Source of the DNA: Tissierellia bacterium
GTDB lineage: Bacteria > Bacillota > Clostridia > Tissierellales > Peptoniphilaceae
DNA length: 54,400 nucleotides
Direction: 5' to 3'
Assembly (NCBI GenBank): GCA_030529425.1
Contig: JAUMWX010000008.1
Coordinates: forward strand, 1 to 54,400
How positions within the stretch are numbered: position 1 is the first letter of the stretch; each line of letters starts with the position of its first letter. The position numbers were made by a program, and so were the translations under genes. The notes under the pieces were generated by a model that searched no databases, was not told the DNA's origin, and was given only the letters and a program-made list of their open reading frames with translations. This document shows positions 1 through 8,910 of the stretch, one piece after another.

Positions 1-61
1 AGTTGAAAAAGGATTATAGGTTACCTTTAACAACCTAAATACATTATATAAGGAGTAATTT

Positions 62-496
62 ATGATTTCTGGAAAAAAATTAAAAAAAATAAGATTATTT
101 AGAAAACTAACACAGAAAGAACTTGCTCTGATGTCCGGATTAACCGATGCTGCTATTAGAAACTATGAACTTGGAAATAGATCGCCAAATAAAGAACAAT
201 TGATGAAAATTGCTCATGCTCTTAATTGTGATATATCTGCATTATTGGATCATGAGCCAATATCTATTTTTGAAATAATGCACATATTATTCGACTATGA
301 AGAAGAATTAAAGCTTAGACCCATTGTCGAAGAATCAGGTATATCATTAATATCTAACGATATAGATTTTAATAATTTTCTTGTTGAATGGGATGAAATG
401 AGAAAAAAACACTTTAACGAAGAAATTACAGATGATGAGTATCAGGATTGGAAAATATCTTATCCTAAAAAATCAAGATTTTTAAAAAAGAGGTGA
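62..496 (+). CDS. XRE-family helix-turn-helix transcriptional regulator
   Basis: A 144-residue DNA-binding protein. Residues about 5-58 form a typical Cro/C1 helix-turn-helix: a KLKKIRLFRKLTQKELA helix, then the ALMSGLTDAAIRNYELGNRS recognition part ending in the usual E-x-G-x-R-x-P signature, then LMKIAHALN. Residues 65-144 are acidic, contain no recognised domain and probably form a dimerisation or ligand-sensing tail. The ATG at 62 follows a good AGGAG at 51-55. The stop overlaps the next gene, so the two are co-expressed. The target is unknown. An inverted AGGTT/AACCT at 18-36 could be an autoregulatory operator, which is inference only. Such regulators are common in accessory or phage-derived regions, but no other mobile gene is visible here. 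Confidence 0.88.
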   Translation: MISGKKLKKIRLFRKLTQKELALMSGLTDAAIRNYELGNRSPNKEQLMKIAHALNCDISALLDHEPISIFEIMHILFDYEEELKLRPIVEESGISLISNDIDFNNFLVEWDEMRKKHFNEEITDDEYQDWKISYPKKSRFLKKR

Positions 497-501
497 TTAA
501 T

Positions 502-786
502 TTGAAAACTAGTGGACTAATACTGACTTTTAATCAAGACGGCTCTGCTTTAATTGGATATGAAGATTATGATGTTGAAATTTTTGGTGGTGCAGACTAT
601 GAAGTAATGTATTTTTTAGATAAATTAAATTTTGAATTATTAATCCATTATTTAAAAATAGAAGATAAAAATAATATCGAAAAATGTCTGATATCAAAGT
701 TCGGAAAGAATTTTGAATCTGATAAATTCGAATCTTTTTGTAATGAGAATAAAGTAATTTTCAAAAAAAATATCCATATAGGATAA
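502..786 (+). CDS. Small hypothetical protein paired with the XRE regulator
   Basis: I do not recognise this protein. It has about 94 residues, no signal peptide and no membrane segment, a mixed beta-rich start (SGLILTFNQDGSALIGYEDY) and an acidic then lysine-rich C-terminal half. Two starts are possible. GTG at 493 overlaps the regulator stop. TTG at 502 sits 4 bases after the strong ribosome binding site AGGTGAT (491-497). I prefer TTG because that site would otherwise lie inside the coding sequence. Its overlap or near-overlap with the regulator suggests a two-gene unit, which ends at a hairpin at 791-816. It could be an immunity, antitoxin or co-regulatory protein, but nothing in the sequence decides this. 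Confidence 0.65.
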   Translation: MKTSGLILTFNQDGSALIGYEDYDVEIFGGADYEVMYFLDKLNFELLIHYLKIEDKNNIEKCLISKFGKNFESDKFESFCNENKVIFKKNIHIG

Positions 787-790
787 CAAA

Positions 791-816
791 AGACCGTAAC
801 AATTGCGTTACGGTCT
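791..816 (+). terminator. Hairpin terminator after the XRE gene pair
   Basis: A perfect 10-bp inverted repeat (AGACCGTAAC / GTTACGGTCT) with a 6-base loop, preceded by AAAA and followed by AATTTT. The T-tract is short, so termination may be moderate. The rest of the gap up to 956 is AT-rich and holds no gene. Confidence 0.7.
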
Positions 817-880
817 AATTTTGTATATTCACTTATAATCCACTTGAAACTATTCTTCAAATTATTCTTTTTATGTTTTT

Positions 881-895
881 GTACCAAATTGGTAC
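881..895. repeat. Short palindrome in the guaA/XRE intergenic region
   Basis: GTACCAA, one base, then TTGGTAC: a perfect 7-bp inverted repeat around one central base. It is not followed by T on either strand, so it is not a terminator. It has the size of a protein-binding operator, but no promoter is evident next to it. Confidence 0.35.
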
Positions 896-956
896 CGAAA
901 TACATTAAAAATACTTATAAAAGCTTTATTTCAAGCCATTTTTATAAAATTTGCTA

Positions 957-2471
957 CTATTCCCACTCGATAGTTGCCGGTGGCTTTGAAGTTATATCGT
1001 ATACGATTCTGTTGATATGGTTGACTTCGTTGACTATGCGGACGGAGACTTTGTCCAGGATGTCGTACGGAATACGGGTCCAGTCTGCTGTCATGAAGTC
1101 TGTGGTTGAAACTGCACGAAGGGCAAGGGTGTAGTCGTAGGTACGAAAATCTCCCATTACTCCTACGGTACGATTATTTGTAAGGACAGCGAAGTATTGG
1201 TTGATATCGGGAACATCGGCTTGTTCCAATTCGTAGCGGAATATATAGTCGGCTTCACGAAGGATATCAAGTTTGTCTTTTGTTACTTCTCCGATTACAC
1301 GGATTCCAAGTCCGGGTCCCGGGAATGGTTGACGATGTACTAGGTAATCGGGAAGTCCAAGTTCAGTACCTAGTTTACGAACCTCGTCTTTGAATAGCAT
1401 ACGAAGAGGTTCCACGATGTCTTTGAAGTCTATTACATCCGGAAGTCCGCCAACATTGTGGTGGGATTTTATCACTGCGGCATCGCCGTGTCCCGATTCG
1501 ATTATATCGGGATAAATTGTACCTTGAGCAAGAAAATCGACAGATTGGATTTTTTTACCCTCATCTTCAAATACTTTTATAAATTCATCACCGATCGCCT
1601 TTCTCTTGTCTTCGGGATCTGTTATTCCTTCAAGTCTTTTAAGAAAACGCGATTCGGCATTTACTCGTATAAAGTTCATTCCGGAATTTTTAAAGGCTTC
1701 TTCGACCTCATCCCCTTCATTTTTTCTCATTAAACCGTGATCTACAAAAATGCAGGTAAGATTCGGTCCCACCGCTTTTGAAAGAAGTGCTGCGGCTACT
1801 GAAGAATCGACCCCGCCTGAAAGAGCAAGAAGCACCTTGCCGTCACCAACTTTTTCTTTAATCTCTTTTATTGCTGTATTGGCATAATTTGCCATTGTCC
1901 AATCTTGTTTTTCTTTACAAATATTTACAACGAAATTTTTAAGCATTTGCGTACCTTCCAAAGTGTGATTTACTTCGGGATGATATTGAAATGCATATAT
2001 TTGCTTGTCGATGTTTTGCATTGCGGCAATAGGACAATTTGAAGTACTTGCAATTGTTTCGAAGCCTTGCGGTAAAATTTCAACCCTGTCTACATGACTC
2101 ATCCAAACTGTTGTCGGATTTGAAACTTGAGCGAAAATTGCCGTGTCCGAAATTTCTGTTTTTGTTTTTCCGAATTCTCTTTGATCGGATGCATTTACGG
2201 TTCCTCCCAATGTGTGGGCAATTAATTGCATTCCATAACAAAGTCCCAAAATCGGAATGTTTAATTCAAATATTTCCTTGTCAATTTGCGGAGAATTTTT
2301 TTCATAAACTGAATTCGGTCCGCCCGTAAAAATTATACCGGAAGGTTTCTTTTCTTTTGCAGCCTCGATGGTTTTTTTGTAGGAAACCACTTCACAATAT
2401 ACGTTTAGATCTCTGACTCTCCTGGCAATCAGTTGATTGTATTGACCGCCAAAATCTACTACTAATATCAT
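957..2471 (-). CDS. guaA: GMP synthase (glutamine-hydrolysing)
   Basis: Converts XMP to GMP with ATP and glutamine, the last step of de novo guanine nucleotide synthesis in the cytosol. The 504-residue length is normal. The N-terminal class I glutamine amidotransferase (residues 1 to about 190) shows [20 protein letters not shown], the nucleophile loop GLCYGMQ and the His-Glu pair in YHPEVNHT. The ATP pyrophosphatase domain carries the P-loop [12 protein letters not shown] at about 217-228, and the C-terminal dimerisation domain ends in KPPATIEWE. The start is set by GGAGG five bases upstream. It is monocistronic, with its own promoter at 2522-2550. No purine riboswitch fits in the roughly 45-base leader. 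No clear terminator is seen downstream. Confidence 0.98.
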   Translation of the reverse strand: MILVVDFGGQYNQLIARRVRDLNVYCEVVSYKKTIEAAKEKKPSGIIFTGGPNSVYEKNSPQIDKEIFELNIPILGLCYGMQLIAHTLGGTVNASDQREFGKTKTEISDTAIFAQVSNPTTVWMSHVDRVEILPQGFETIASTSNCPIAAMQNIDKQIYAFQYHPEVNHTLEGTQMLKNFVVNICKEKQDWTMANYANTAIKEIKEKVGDGKVLLALSGGVDSSVAAALLSKAVGPNLTCIFVDHGLMRKNEGDEVEEAFKNSGMNFIRVNAESRFLKRLEGITDPEDKRKAIGDEFIKVFEDEGKKIQSVDFLAQGTIYPDIIESGHGDAAVIKSHHNVGGLPDVIDFKDIVEPLRMLFKDEVRKLGTELGLPDYLVHRQPFPGPGLGIRVIGEVTKDKLDILREADYIFRYELEQADVPDINQYFAVLTNNRTVGVMGDFRTYDYTLALRAVSTTDFMTADWTRIPYDILDKVSVRIVNEVNHINRIVYDITSKPPATIEWE

Positions 2472-2521
2472 CTTTCCTCCGAATTTTCTGATTTATTTAT
2501 TTTCAAAAGTCTTATATATTT

Positions 2522-2550
2522 AATATACTATATCTGATGATTGGTTACAA
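2522..2550 (-). promoter_or_regulatory. Predicted sigma-A promoter of guaA
   Basis: On the minus strand, -35 TTGTAA (2545-2550) and -10 TATATT (2522-2527) are separated by 17 bases. The start point would be near 2515, about 45 bases before the guaA ATG. It lies just downstream of the hup terminator. Confidence 0.6.
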
Positions 2551-2560
2551 TAAAACGTAA

Positions 2561-2582
2561 AAAAGGAAGCTTTAAGCTTCCT
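2561..2582 (-). terminator. Intrinsic terminator of hup
   Basis: GGAAGCT, TTA, AGCTTCC (2565-2581). Read on the minus strand it is followed by a run of T, a classic rho-independent terminator right after the HU stop. Confidence 0.85.
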
Positions 2583-2589
2583 TGTTTAA

Positions 2590-2868
2590 TTATTTATTAA
2601 CAGCTTCTTTCAATGATTTACCAGCCTTGAATACTGGAGCGCTTGCTGCAGGAATTTGGATTTTTTCTTCAGGATTTCTAGGGTTTCTACCTTCTCTAGC
2701 TTTTCTTTCTCTAACTTCAAATGTTCCGAAACCAACTAATTGTACCTTATCTCCAGCTACTAAAGCTTCTTGAACTGATTCTAAGAAAGCATCCAACGCT
2801 TTTGTAGATTCAACTTTAGTTAATCCGCTTTTTTCTGCAATATTAGTAATTAATTCTGACTTATTCAT
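2590..2868 (-). CDS. hup: DNA-binding protein HU
   Basis: A nucleoid-associated histone-like protein that bends and compacts DNA as a homodimer. The 92 residues cover the full family length: MNKSELITNIAEKSGLTK, the dimer core, the GFGTFEVRERKAREGRNP signature that begins the DNA-clamping arm, and the conserved FKAGKSLKEAV end. The proline-bearing RNPRNP arm tip that intercalates at kinks is present. AGGAGG lies 6 bases before the ATG. It is a single gene with a strong near-consensus promoter (2906-2933) and its own terminator, as expected for an abundant protein. Confidence 0.98.
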   Translation of the reverse strand: MNKSELITNIAEKSGLTKVESTKALDAFLESVQEALVAGDKVQLVGFGTFEVRERKAREGRNPRNPEEKIQIPAASAPVFKAGKSLKEAVNK

Positions 2869-2905
2869 AAATTCCTCCTATTATTCAGTCTTAAACTGTA
2901 GTTTT

Positions 2906-2933
2906 ATTATATCATAAAAGAGTCCTATTTCAA
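2906..2933 (-). promoter_or_regulatory. Strong predicted promoter of hup
   Basis: On the minus strand, -35 TTGAAA (2928-2933), a 16-base spacer and a perfect -10 TATAAT (2906-2911). The predicted leader is about 30 bases and includes the AGGAGG. Confidence 0.75.
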
Positions 2934-2978
2934 CATATTTTCAAGTAACAGACACCAATTGTTAACTATTTGTAGCTT

Positions 2979-3893
2979 TTATTTTGAATTCAAAGATTTT
3001 CCGTTTTTATCAAATACTTCAACTTTTATTTTCGCCAATTCTTCTTTAAGTGTTTGGGCGGAAGAAACTGAAATTAACTCTTTTTCAATGATCTCTCTGT
3101 TGGCTTCGGCACCTATTTTAACATCAGAGACGCCGATTATATGCCATCCGAATTGAGTTTTAACGGGCTGTGAATACTCCCCTTCTTTTAATTTAAATGC
3201 AGCTTCCAAAAATTCTTTGGCAATTGGAGATTGTTTTGTGATTTTTCCGATATCTCCACCTCTCTTTTTAGAATGTTCGTCCTTACTGTATTCATCCGAA
3301 AGTTTTACAAAATCTCCTCCGGATTTAAGCTTTTCATAAACTTCTTTTGCCTTTTCCTCATCCGCAACAAGGATGTGCTTAGCTCTCAAACTGTCATATC
3401 TGTCGGGATTTTGGGCATACACCTCTTTTACTTTTTCAATTGTCGGAGCATTTTCTTTTTCATACCACTCAAAATACTTTGTCTCTCTTAAAGTCATTTT
3501 TACATTTTCTTCAAAAACCTCTTCGGTTGCATCTATAAATTCCAGATAATTTTTGTAATTTTCAACACCTCCTATAGATTCTATCGCTTTGTCTATAGCA
3601 GCTTTATATTCCTCTTCGCTGATTTCATATTTCTTTTCACTTATCAGACCTTTGAAATATGTATCTTTTACAAAAGTTTCCTGAATTTTTGAAGCCAAAT
3701 TATTGCCAAGAGCAACTACTTTTGAATAAAAATCAAATTGCTTGAAAAAATCTTGATGTGTCACTTCTTTTCCGTTTATGGTCATATATTTAGCCTTACT
3801 CTCCCTTATACTGTTTCCGGTTGATTTTGAACCGCATGCGCTTATAGAGATTGCAGTTGCTAAAAGTAATGCCGCTACCTTAGTTTTTTTCAT
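2979..3893 (-). CDS. prsA: PrsA-like peptidyl-prolyl isomerase lipoprotein (foldase)
   Basis: A membrane-anchored extracellular foldase that helps exported proteins fold. Residues 1-20 are a lipoprotein signal with lipobox ISAC (Cys at 20). A SurA/PrsA-type helical N-domain follows. A parvulin PpiC domain lies at about 165-258, recognisable by RAKHILVADEEKAKEV, GGDFVKLSDEYS, GGDIG and QFGWHII. The C-terminal helix tail completes the fold. At 304 residues it is in the PrsA range. Its start lies 14 bases inside the end of mfd, so it is the last gene of the glmU-prs-pth-mfd operon and translationally coupled to it. No clear terminator follows before the hup promoter. Confidence 0.9.
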   Translation of the reverse strand: MKKTKVAALLLATAISISACGSKSTGNSIRESKAKYMTINGKEVTHQDFFKQFDFYSKVVALGNNLASKIQETFVKDTYFKGLISEKKYEISEEEYKAAIDKAIESIGGVENYKNYLEFIDATEEVFEENVKMTLRETKYFEWYEKENAPTIEKVKEVYAQNPDRYDSLRAKHILVADEEKAKEVYEKLKSGGDFVKLSDEYSKDEHSKKRGGDIGKITKQSPIAKEFLEAAFKLKEGEYSQPVKTQFGWHIIGVSDVKIGAEANREIIEKELISVSSAQTLKEELAKIKVEVFDKNGKSLNSK

Positions 3894-6800
3894 TTTTTCC
3901 TCCGTTTATCTTGTCGATTTCATTTAATACATTTATTATATTTTTTACGAATTTTTCATCATTTCTCACTAGAATTTTGGGCTTGTTCCGAAGGTCGAAT
4001 CTTAGATCTCCTACATAGTTTTCCGCTAATTTTTCAAGTTTGAAAACATTAAATATTTCCAGATTAGGATAGACAAGTTCGACCTCTTTTTCTAATTGGT
4101 TTAGTTCAGTAAAATTTGCTCTCGTCATTAATGCCTTGATTAAGGCGACATCGAGAATATTTTGAACGGATTCCGGCATATCGCCGAATCTGTCAATCAA
4201 TTCATCTATTATTTCATAGTAGTCACGCTCATTTTCTATAAATGATATCTTTTTATAAATATTAATCTTCTCATTTTGGTCGCTTATATACTTGTCCGGA
4301 ATAAATGAGCTGATTTTTAAATCAATTTTTACATTAATATTGATTTTAGGCTTAATTCCCTTGATTCCGTCAATGGCTTCCTTTAGCATTCTCACATAAA
4401 GATCATACCCTATCGCCTCAATATGCCCGCTTTGTGATTCGCCCAAAAGATTTCCCGCTCCTCTAAGTTCAAGGTCACGCATTGCAATTTTATACCCTGA
4501 GCCGAGTTCATTGAAATCTTTTATTGCCTTAAGTCTCTTCTCCGCGACTTCAGTAAGGATTTTGTTTTTTTCGTAAGTAAAATATGCAAATGAATTCCTC
4601 TCAGAGCGTCCTATTCTCCCCTTTAGCTGATATAGGGTAGAAAGTCCCATCTGATCTGCATTATATACTATAATTGTGTTTACATTTTGTATGTCCATTC
4701 CCGTCTCGATAATGGTTGTGGTAAGAAGGACATCATATTCTCCATTTGTAAAATCTTCGAGAATATTTTCCAACTCGCTGACACTCATTCTCCCGTGAGA
4801 TACCGCAATTCTTGCCTCTGGAATTAATTGTTGCAGCTGAGATTGTATGCCGTAAATTCCGTTGACCCTGTTGAAAACAAAATAAACCTGCCCGTTTCTG
4901 CTCATTTCTTTCAGTATAGCCTCCCTTATTACAGAAGGATTGAATTCCATTACATAGGTATTTATTGGGAGTCTGTTTTGAGGGTGTTCATCAAGCAAAG
5001 ACATATCTCTTATCCCCGACAAGGACATTTGAAGCGTCCTTGGAATCGGTGTTGCCGAAAGAGTCAGGGAATCAATATTTTCACTCATTTCCTTAATTTT
5101 CTCCTTGTGTTTAACACCGAATCTCTGCTCTTCATCAACAATCAAAAGTCCCAAATCCTTAAATGCCACATCTTTTGAAAGTACGGCATGAGTCCCCACA
5201 ACAAAATCTATTTGCCCTCTTTTCAGCTTCCTTTTTACATCCTCTTTCAATGTAGAACTTTTAAATCTGGATAAATAGTCTATAGTTATTGGAAAATGCT
5301 TAAATCTGTCAGCCATGGTTTTAAAATGCTGCTTTACAAGTATCGTTGTAGGCGCCAACATAACAACCTGCTTTCCGTCCATAATGGCTTTAAATGCGGC
5401 TCTTAAGGCAACCTCAGTCTTACCATATCCCACATCCCCGCATAACAGCCTGTCCATCGGCTTGTCGGACTCCATATCTTCTTTTATCTCCGCTATCGAT
5501 CTAAGTTGAGCTCCCGTTTCTTCATAAATAAATGATTCCTCAAATTCCTTTTGCCAAACGGTATCCTCCGAAAATTGGAATCCTTTAAGTTTTAATCTTT
5601 TTGCGTAAAGTTGAACAAGATTTTCAGCAATTTCATCAATTGATTTCTTTGCTCTTGACTTTGTTTTCTGCCAATCTACACTGTTAAGTTTTGAAAGCTT
5701 CGGCTGTTTATCTCCCGAACCGACGAATTTTGAAATCATGTGCATTTCATTCGTAGGAATAAATAATTTGTCACTATTTAGATAAAGGATTTCTATATAG
5801 TCCACTTTGCTTGAGTTAACCTCAATATTTTTGATTCCCAAATATTTGCCCACACCATAGTTTTCATGAACGACAAGATCCCCCGGCTCCAGGTCGGTAT
5901 AGTTTATCAAATCTCTCTGATTTATTACTTTTTTAGACTTTTTCGCCACCTTTTTCTGATATCCGAAAATATCAAAATGAGTTACAACTGAAAAGTTCTC
6001 TGAAGGATAGATGAACCCCTCATTTAAACTTGATTTTAATAAATTTACTCTCCCCACTTCAAAATCGTGGATATTTTTCCTTTCATTTGCAAAAATATCA
6101 CATTCTCTAAGTCTATCTTTTATGAGTAGAAGATTTTCTTCGGTATTGGAAAATATGAATTGTGTTGAATTATTCTCAATTCTAAGCTTCAAAGTGCGTA
6201 TGAAGTCCTCAAATTTTCCGTTATATTTATCCTGTTCAACTGTTTTGATTTCGATTAATTTGTCTATTTTCAAAAGTCGTATCCTTTTAAGCAATACGGA
6301 TACATTTATTTTGTCCAGATGATTTATTTTTAATGAAATCAACTCATTAATTCTGTGATAAATGTTTGCATGACCTTTCAATAGAGAACCTAAAAGTATA
6401 GCGTCATTGATTGAAGAATCAAGAAAACTCTCCCTGCCGATGGAATCTTCGTAGATCCTCGAAATGTCCTCGAATATTACCATATACTCGTTTGATAAAT
6501 AATCAAAAATACACGCATCGTTATCTTGAATATATGGAATCAATAGGTCAATATTTGAGTACATTTTCTCTTCAAACTTTTCGATAATTGCCTGAAATTT
6601 TGACTCTATTACATCAAGTTCATCTCCCTTGAATTTTTTTCGTGTGTTATTTAAATCGGATTCAATCTTCTTTATTATTGTGGAATCACAAAAATCTACA
6701 ATATTTTCATCCATCGGATATATAATCGCTTCATCTAAATTATCAATTGATTTTTGAGAATTGATATCAAACATCCTTATGGAATCAATACTTGTATCAA

Positions 6801-7365
6801 AAAATTCTATTCTTATCGGATTTTCATCTTTTACCTGGAAAATATCTAAAATATCTCCTCTGATCGAAAATTCCCCCTTCGCTTGAATAATATTTCTTTT
6901 TTGATAACCTAATTTGACAAGTTTTTTTGATAATTCATGAGGATCAATCTCCGAATTCGAATCTATTTTGGTAATATTATTTTTGAATATTTCCGGATCA
7001 GCCATCTTTCTCATAAGAGCCTCGGCAGAAGCAAAAACAATTGGATTTTTGCCTTCGAGTATTGCCGAAATTGTTGAAAGTCTGTGTTTCTGATTTAAAT
7101 GATCAAAATTTTCCAAGTCCTGAAACGAAAATTCTATACTTGGAAAATATCTTGCATTTTCACTGTAATTTTTAAATTTTTCGTAATAGTCAAGCGCCTT
7201 TTTATCGTTTTCAAACACGACAAAAGCAGGTCTATTTGCATACTCGGTTAATGTATGTATAAAATGACCTGTCGCCTCTTCAACTATTCCATGCACATAA
7301 ATTGAATTGACCCCATCACTTTTTAATGATGAGATCAATTCTTCATAAATTTTTAATCTGTTCAT
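3880..7365 (-). CDS. mfd: Transcription-repair coupling factor Mfd
   Basis: An ATP-dependent translocase that removes RNA polymerase stalled at DNA damage and recruits UvrA. The 1161 residues match the family length. In order: UvrB-like N-terminal domains, the RNA-polymerase-interacting CarD-like domain (about 485-550, DLEPGDLVVHENYGVGKYLG), and RecG-like helicase motors with Walker A GDVGYGKTE near 641, a DEEQ box (VDEEQRFGVKHKE), motif III SATPIPRTL and motif VI GRIGRSE. The C-terminal TRCF domain follows. The ATG overlaps the pth stop by 4 bases (ATGA), and its end overlaps prsA. The gene order pth-mfd is shared with many Firmicutes. Confidence 0.98.
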   Translation of the reverse strand: MNRLKIYEELISSLKSDGVNSIYVHGIVEEATGHFIHTLTEYANRPAFVVFENDKKALDYYEKFKNYSENARYFPSIEFSFQDLENFDHLNQKHRLSTISAILEGKNPIVFASAEALMRKMADPEIFKNNITKIDSNSEIDPHELSKKLVKLGYQKRNIIQAKGEFSIRGDILDIFQVKDENPIRIEFFDTSIDSIRMFDINSQKSIDNLDEAIIYPMDENIVDFCDSTIIKKIESDLNNTRKKFKGDELDVIESKFQAIIEKFEEKMYSNIDLLIPYIQDNDACIFDYLSNEYMVIFEDISRIYEDSIGRESFLDSSINDAILLGSLLKGHANIYHRINELISLKINHLDKINVSVLLKRIRLLKIDKLIEIKTVEQDKYNGKFEDFIRTLKLRIENNSTQFIFSNTEENLLLIKDRLRECDIFANERKNIHDFEVGRVNLLKSSLNEGFIYPSENFSVVTHFDIFGYQKKVAKKSKKVINQRDLINYTDLEPGDLVVHENYGVGKYLGIKNIEVNSSKVDYIEILYLNSDKLFIPTNEMHMISKFVGSGDKQPKLSKLNSVDWQKTKSRAKKSIDEIAENLVQLYAKRLKLKGFQFSEDTVWQKEFEESFIYEETGAQLRSIAEIKEDMESDKPMDRLLCGDVGYGKTEVALRAAFKAIMDGKQVVMLAPTTILVKQHFKTMADRFKHFPITIDYLSRFKSSTLKEDVKRKLKRGQIDFVVGTHAVLSKDVAFKDLGLLIVDEEQRFGVKHKEKIKEMSENIDSLTLSATPIPRTLQMSLSGIRDMSLLDEHPQNRLPINTYVMEFNPSVIREAILKEMSRNGQVYFVFNRVNGIYGIQSQLQQLIPEARIAVSHGRMSVSELENILEDFTNGEYDVLLTTTIIETGMDIQNVNTIIVYNADQMGLSTLYQLKGRIGRSERNSFAYFTYEKNKILTEVAEKRLKAIKDFNELGSGYKIAMRDLELRGAGNLLGESQSGHIEAIGYDLYVRMLKEAIDGIKGIKPKININVKIDLKISSFIPDKYISDQNEKINIYKKISFIENERDYYEIIDELIDRFGDMPESVQNILDVALIKALMTRANFTELNQLEKEVELVYPNLEIFNVFKLEKLAENYVGDLRFDLRNKPKILVRNDEKFVKNIINVLNEIDKINGGKNEKN

Positions 7366-7937
7366 AAACTGTATTTTATCGGATTCACCTTGTTCATCGC
7401 TTCATCCAGACCGGATTCCACGATATGAAGTACCGCCTCCGCCGCTAAATCTATCTCTTTTTCAAGGATCTCTTTTTCATCTTTGGTAAAGTTCGACAAA
7501 ACATAATCTGCCAAATCCATGTATGAAGGTTTTCTTCCAACCGCAACCTTAATCCTTGGAAATGAGCTGTCTCCCAATAGATTTACAATCGACTTCAATC
7601 CGTTGTGGGTTCCCGCAGACCCCTTTTTTCTAATCCTAACCGTTCCGAATTCAATATCTATATCATCTGTTATCACGATTAAATTTTCCAAATCTACATT
7701 AAAAAATTTGGTAAATGGTTGAACAGACTCCCCCGAAGCATTCATAAATGTCTGGGGTTTTACGAGGATAAGTTTTTTTCCTTTGTAATTAGCCTCCCCG
7801 TAAACTGATTTGAATTTGGACTTTGTAATTGAAATTCCAAGTTTTTCAGCAAGTCTGTCAACTGTCATAAATCCTACATTATGTCTATTGTTTTCATACT
7901 TTTTCCCGGGATTTCCCAATCCTACAACTATATACAT
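7362..7937 (-). CDS. pth: Peptidyl-tRNA hydrolase
   Basis: Cleaves peptidyl-tRNA released by drop-off during translation, recycling tRNA. The 191-residue protein shows the family N-terminus VVGLGNPGKKYENNRHNVGF with the catalytic Asn9 and His19, the FMNASGES loop, the DDIDIEFG stretch with the catalytic Asp, and KGSAGTHNGLKS. It sits between prs and mfd, sharing one base with the prs stop (TAATG) and four with the mfd start, so expression is coupled. This order is standard in Firmicutes. Confidence 0.98.
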   Translation of the reverse strand: MYIVVGLGNPGKKYENNRHNVGFMTVDRLAEKLGISITKSKFKSVYGEANYKGKKLILVKPQTFMNASGESVQPFTKFFNVDLENLIVITDDIDIEFGTVRIRKKGSAGTHNGLKSIVNLLGDSSFPRIKVAVGRKPSYMDLADYVLSNFTKDEKEILEKEIDLAAEAVLHIVESGLDEAMNKVNPIKYSL

Positions 7938-8896
7938 TATTCACCCAATAATTCGGAAACTGATTTATAGTTACTTACTCTTCTGATTGTTTCCGCAATA
8001 ATTTTTGACATGGTAAGAACTTTTATTTTATTTGATTTTTTTGATTCGGGTAAAGCTATCGTGTCAGTTATAACACATTCTTCAACCACCGAATTTTCTA
8101 TTTTTTTAACCGCATCTTTTGAAAGAACTCCATGAGTTGCGGAAATATATACCTTATTTGCCCCTTTTTCAACAAGTGCATTGGCAGCGTTTGTAATTGT
8201 ACCGGCAGTATCGATAATATCATCAATAATAATGCAATTCTTATCTTTAAATTCACCGATTACGTTCATAACTTGAGACTCATTAGGCTTAGGTCTGCTC
8301 TTTTCGATAATCGCAATGTCCAATCCCAATGCATCGGCAAGTTTTCTCGCTCTTGTAACTCCTCCCAAGTCCGGAGATACAACCGCCCATTTTTCTTTTT
8401 CATTCTCAGGTATTATGCTTTTGAAGTACTCGGAAATAATAGGCTTTGCTTGTAAGTGATCAAGCGGAATATCGAAATATCCTTGTATTTGACCTGCGTG
8501 AAGATCAACCGCTATGACTCTGTCGACACCTGCGGTTTCTATTAAATCCGTAACCAATTTTGCGGTTATAGGTTCTCTACCTCTATTTTTTCTGTCCTGT
8601 CTAGCATATCCATAATAAGGGATAACTAAATTAATATGATGAGCTGATGCTCTTTTAAATGCATCTGCTGCAATTAATGCTTCCATTAAATGATCATTTA
8701 CCGGATCATTTGTTGATTGAATAAAAAATACATCTCTTCCTCTAACAGTTTCCTCTACTGCTATCCCTATCTCTCCATCGGCAAAACGACTTATAGTTAT
8801 ATTTCCCAATGTCAGACCCAATTCATCACATATTTTTTGTGCCAATTCTGGATTGCTGGAACCAGAAAAAATCTTTACCTCATTAGTAGAACCCAT
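7937..8896 (-). CDS. prs: Ribose-phosphate pyrophosphokinase (PRPP synthetase)
   Basis: Makes PRPP from ribose 5-phosphate and ATP for nucleotide, histidine and NAD synthesis. The 319 residues carry all class I signatures: the FSGSSNPELA start, ISRFADGEI, the flexible loop YYGYARQDRKNRGREPI, the metal-binding VDLHAGQIQGYF, and the PRPP-binding loop IIDDIIDTAGT. The start follows GGAGGAGTATT in the 14-base gap after glmU. The glmU-prs pair is a typical Firmicutes arrangement linking UDP-GlcNAc and PRPP supply. Confidence 0.98.
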   Translation of the reverse strand: MGSTNEVKIFSGSSNPELAQKICDELGLTLGNITISRFADGEIGIAVEETVRGRDVFFIQSTNDPVNDHLMEALIAADAFKRASAHHINLVIPYYGYARQDRKNRGREPITAKLVTDLIETAGVDRVIAVDLHAGQIQGYFDIPLDHLQAKPIISEYFKSIIPENEKEKWAVVSPDLGGVTRARKLADALGLDIAIIEKSRPKPNESQVMNVIGEFKDKNCIIIDDIIDTAGTITNAANALVEKGANKVYISATHGVLSKDAVKKIENSVVEECVITDTIALPESKKSNKIKVLTMSKIIAETIRRVSNYKSVSELLGE

Positions 8897-8910
8897 AATA
8901 CTCCTCCAAA

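Noticed and set aside
844-1134. Open frame on the plus strand opposite the guaA 3' end
   Set aside because: It is the antisense of a well-supported gene, has no ribosome binding site, and its product looks like no known protein.
2472-2560. Possible guanine riboswitch upstream of guaA
   Set aside because: The predicted leader is only about 45 bases and shows no purine-aptamer three-way junction.
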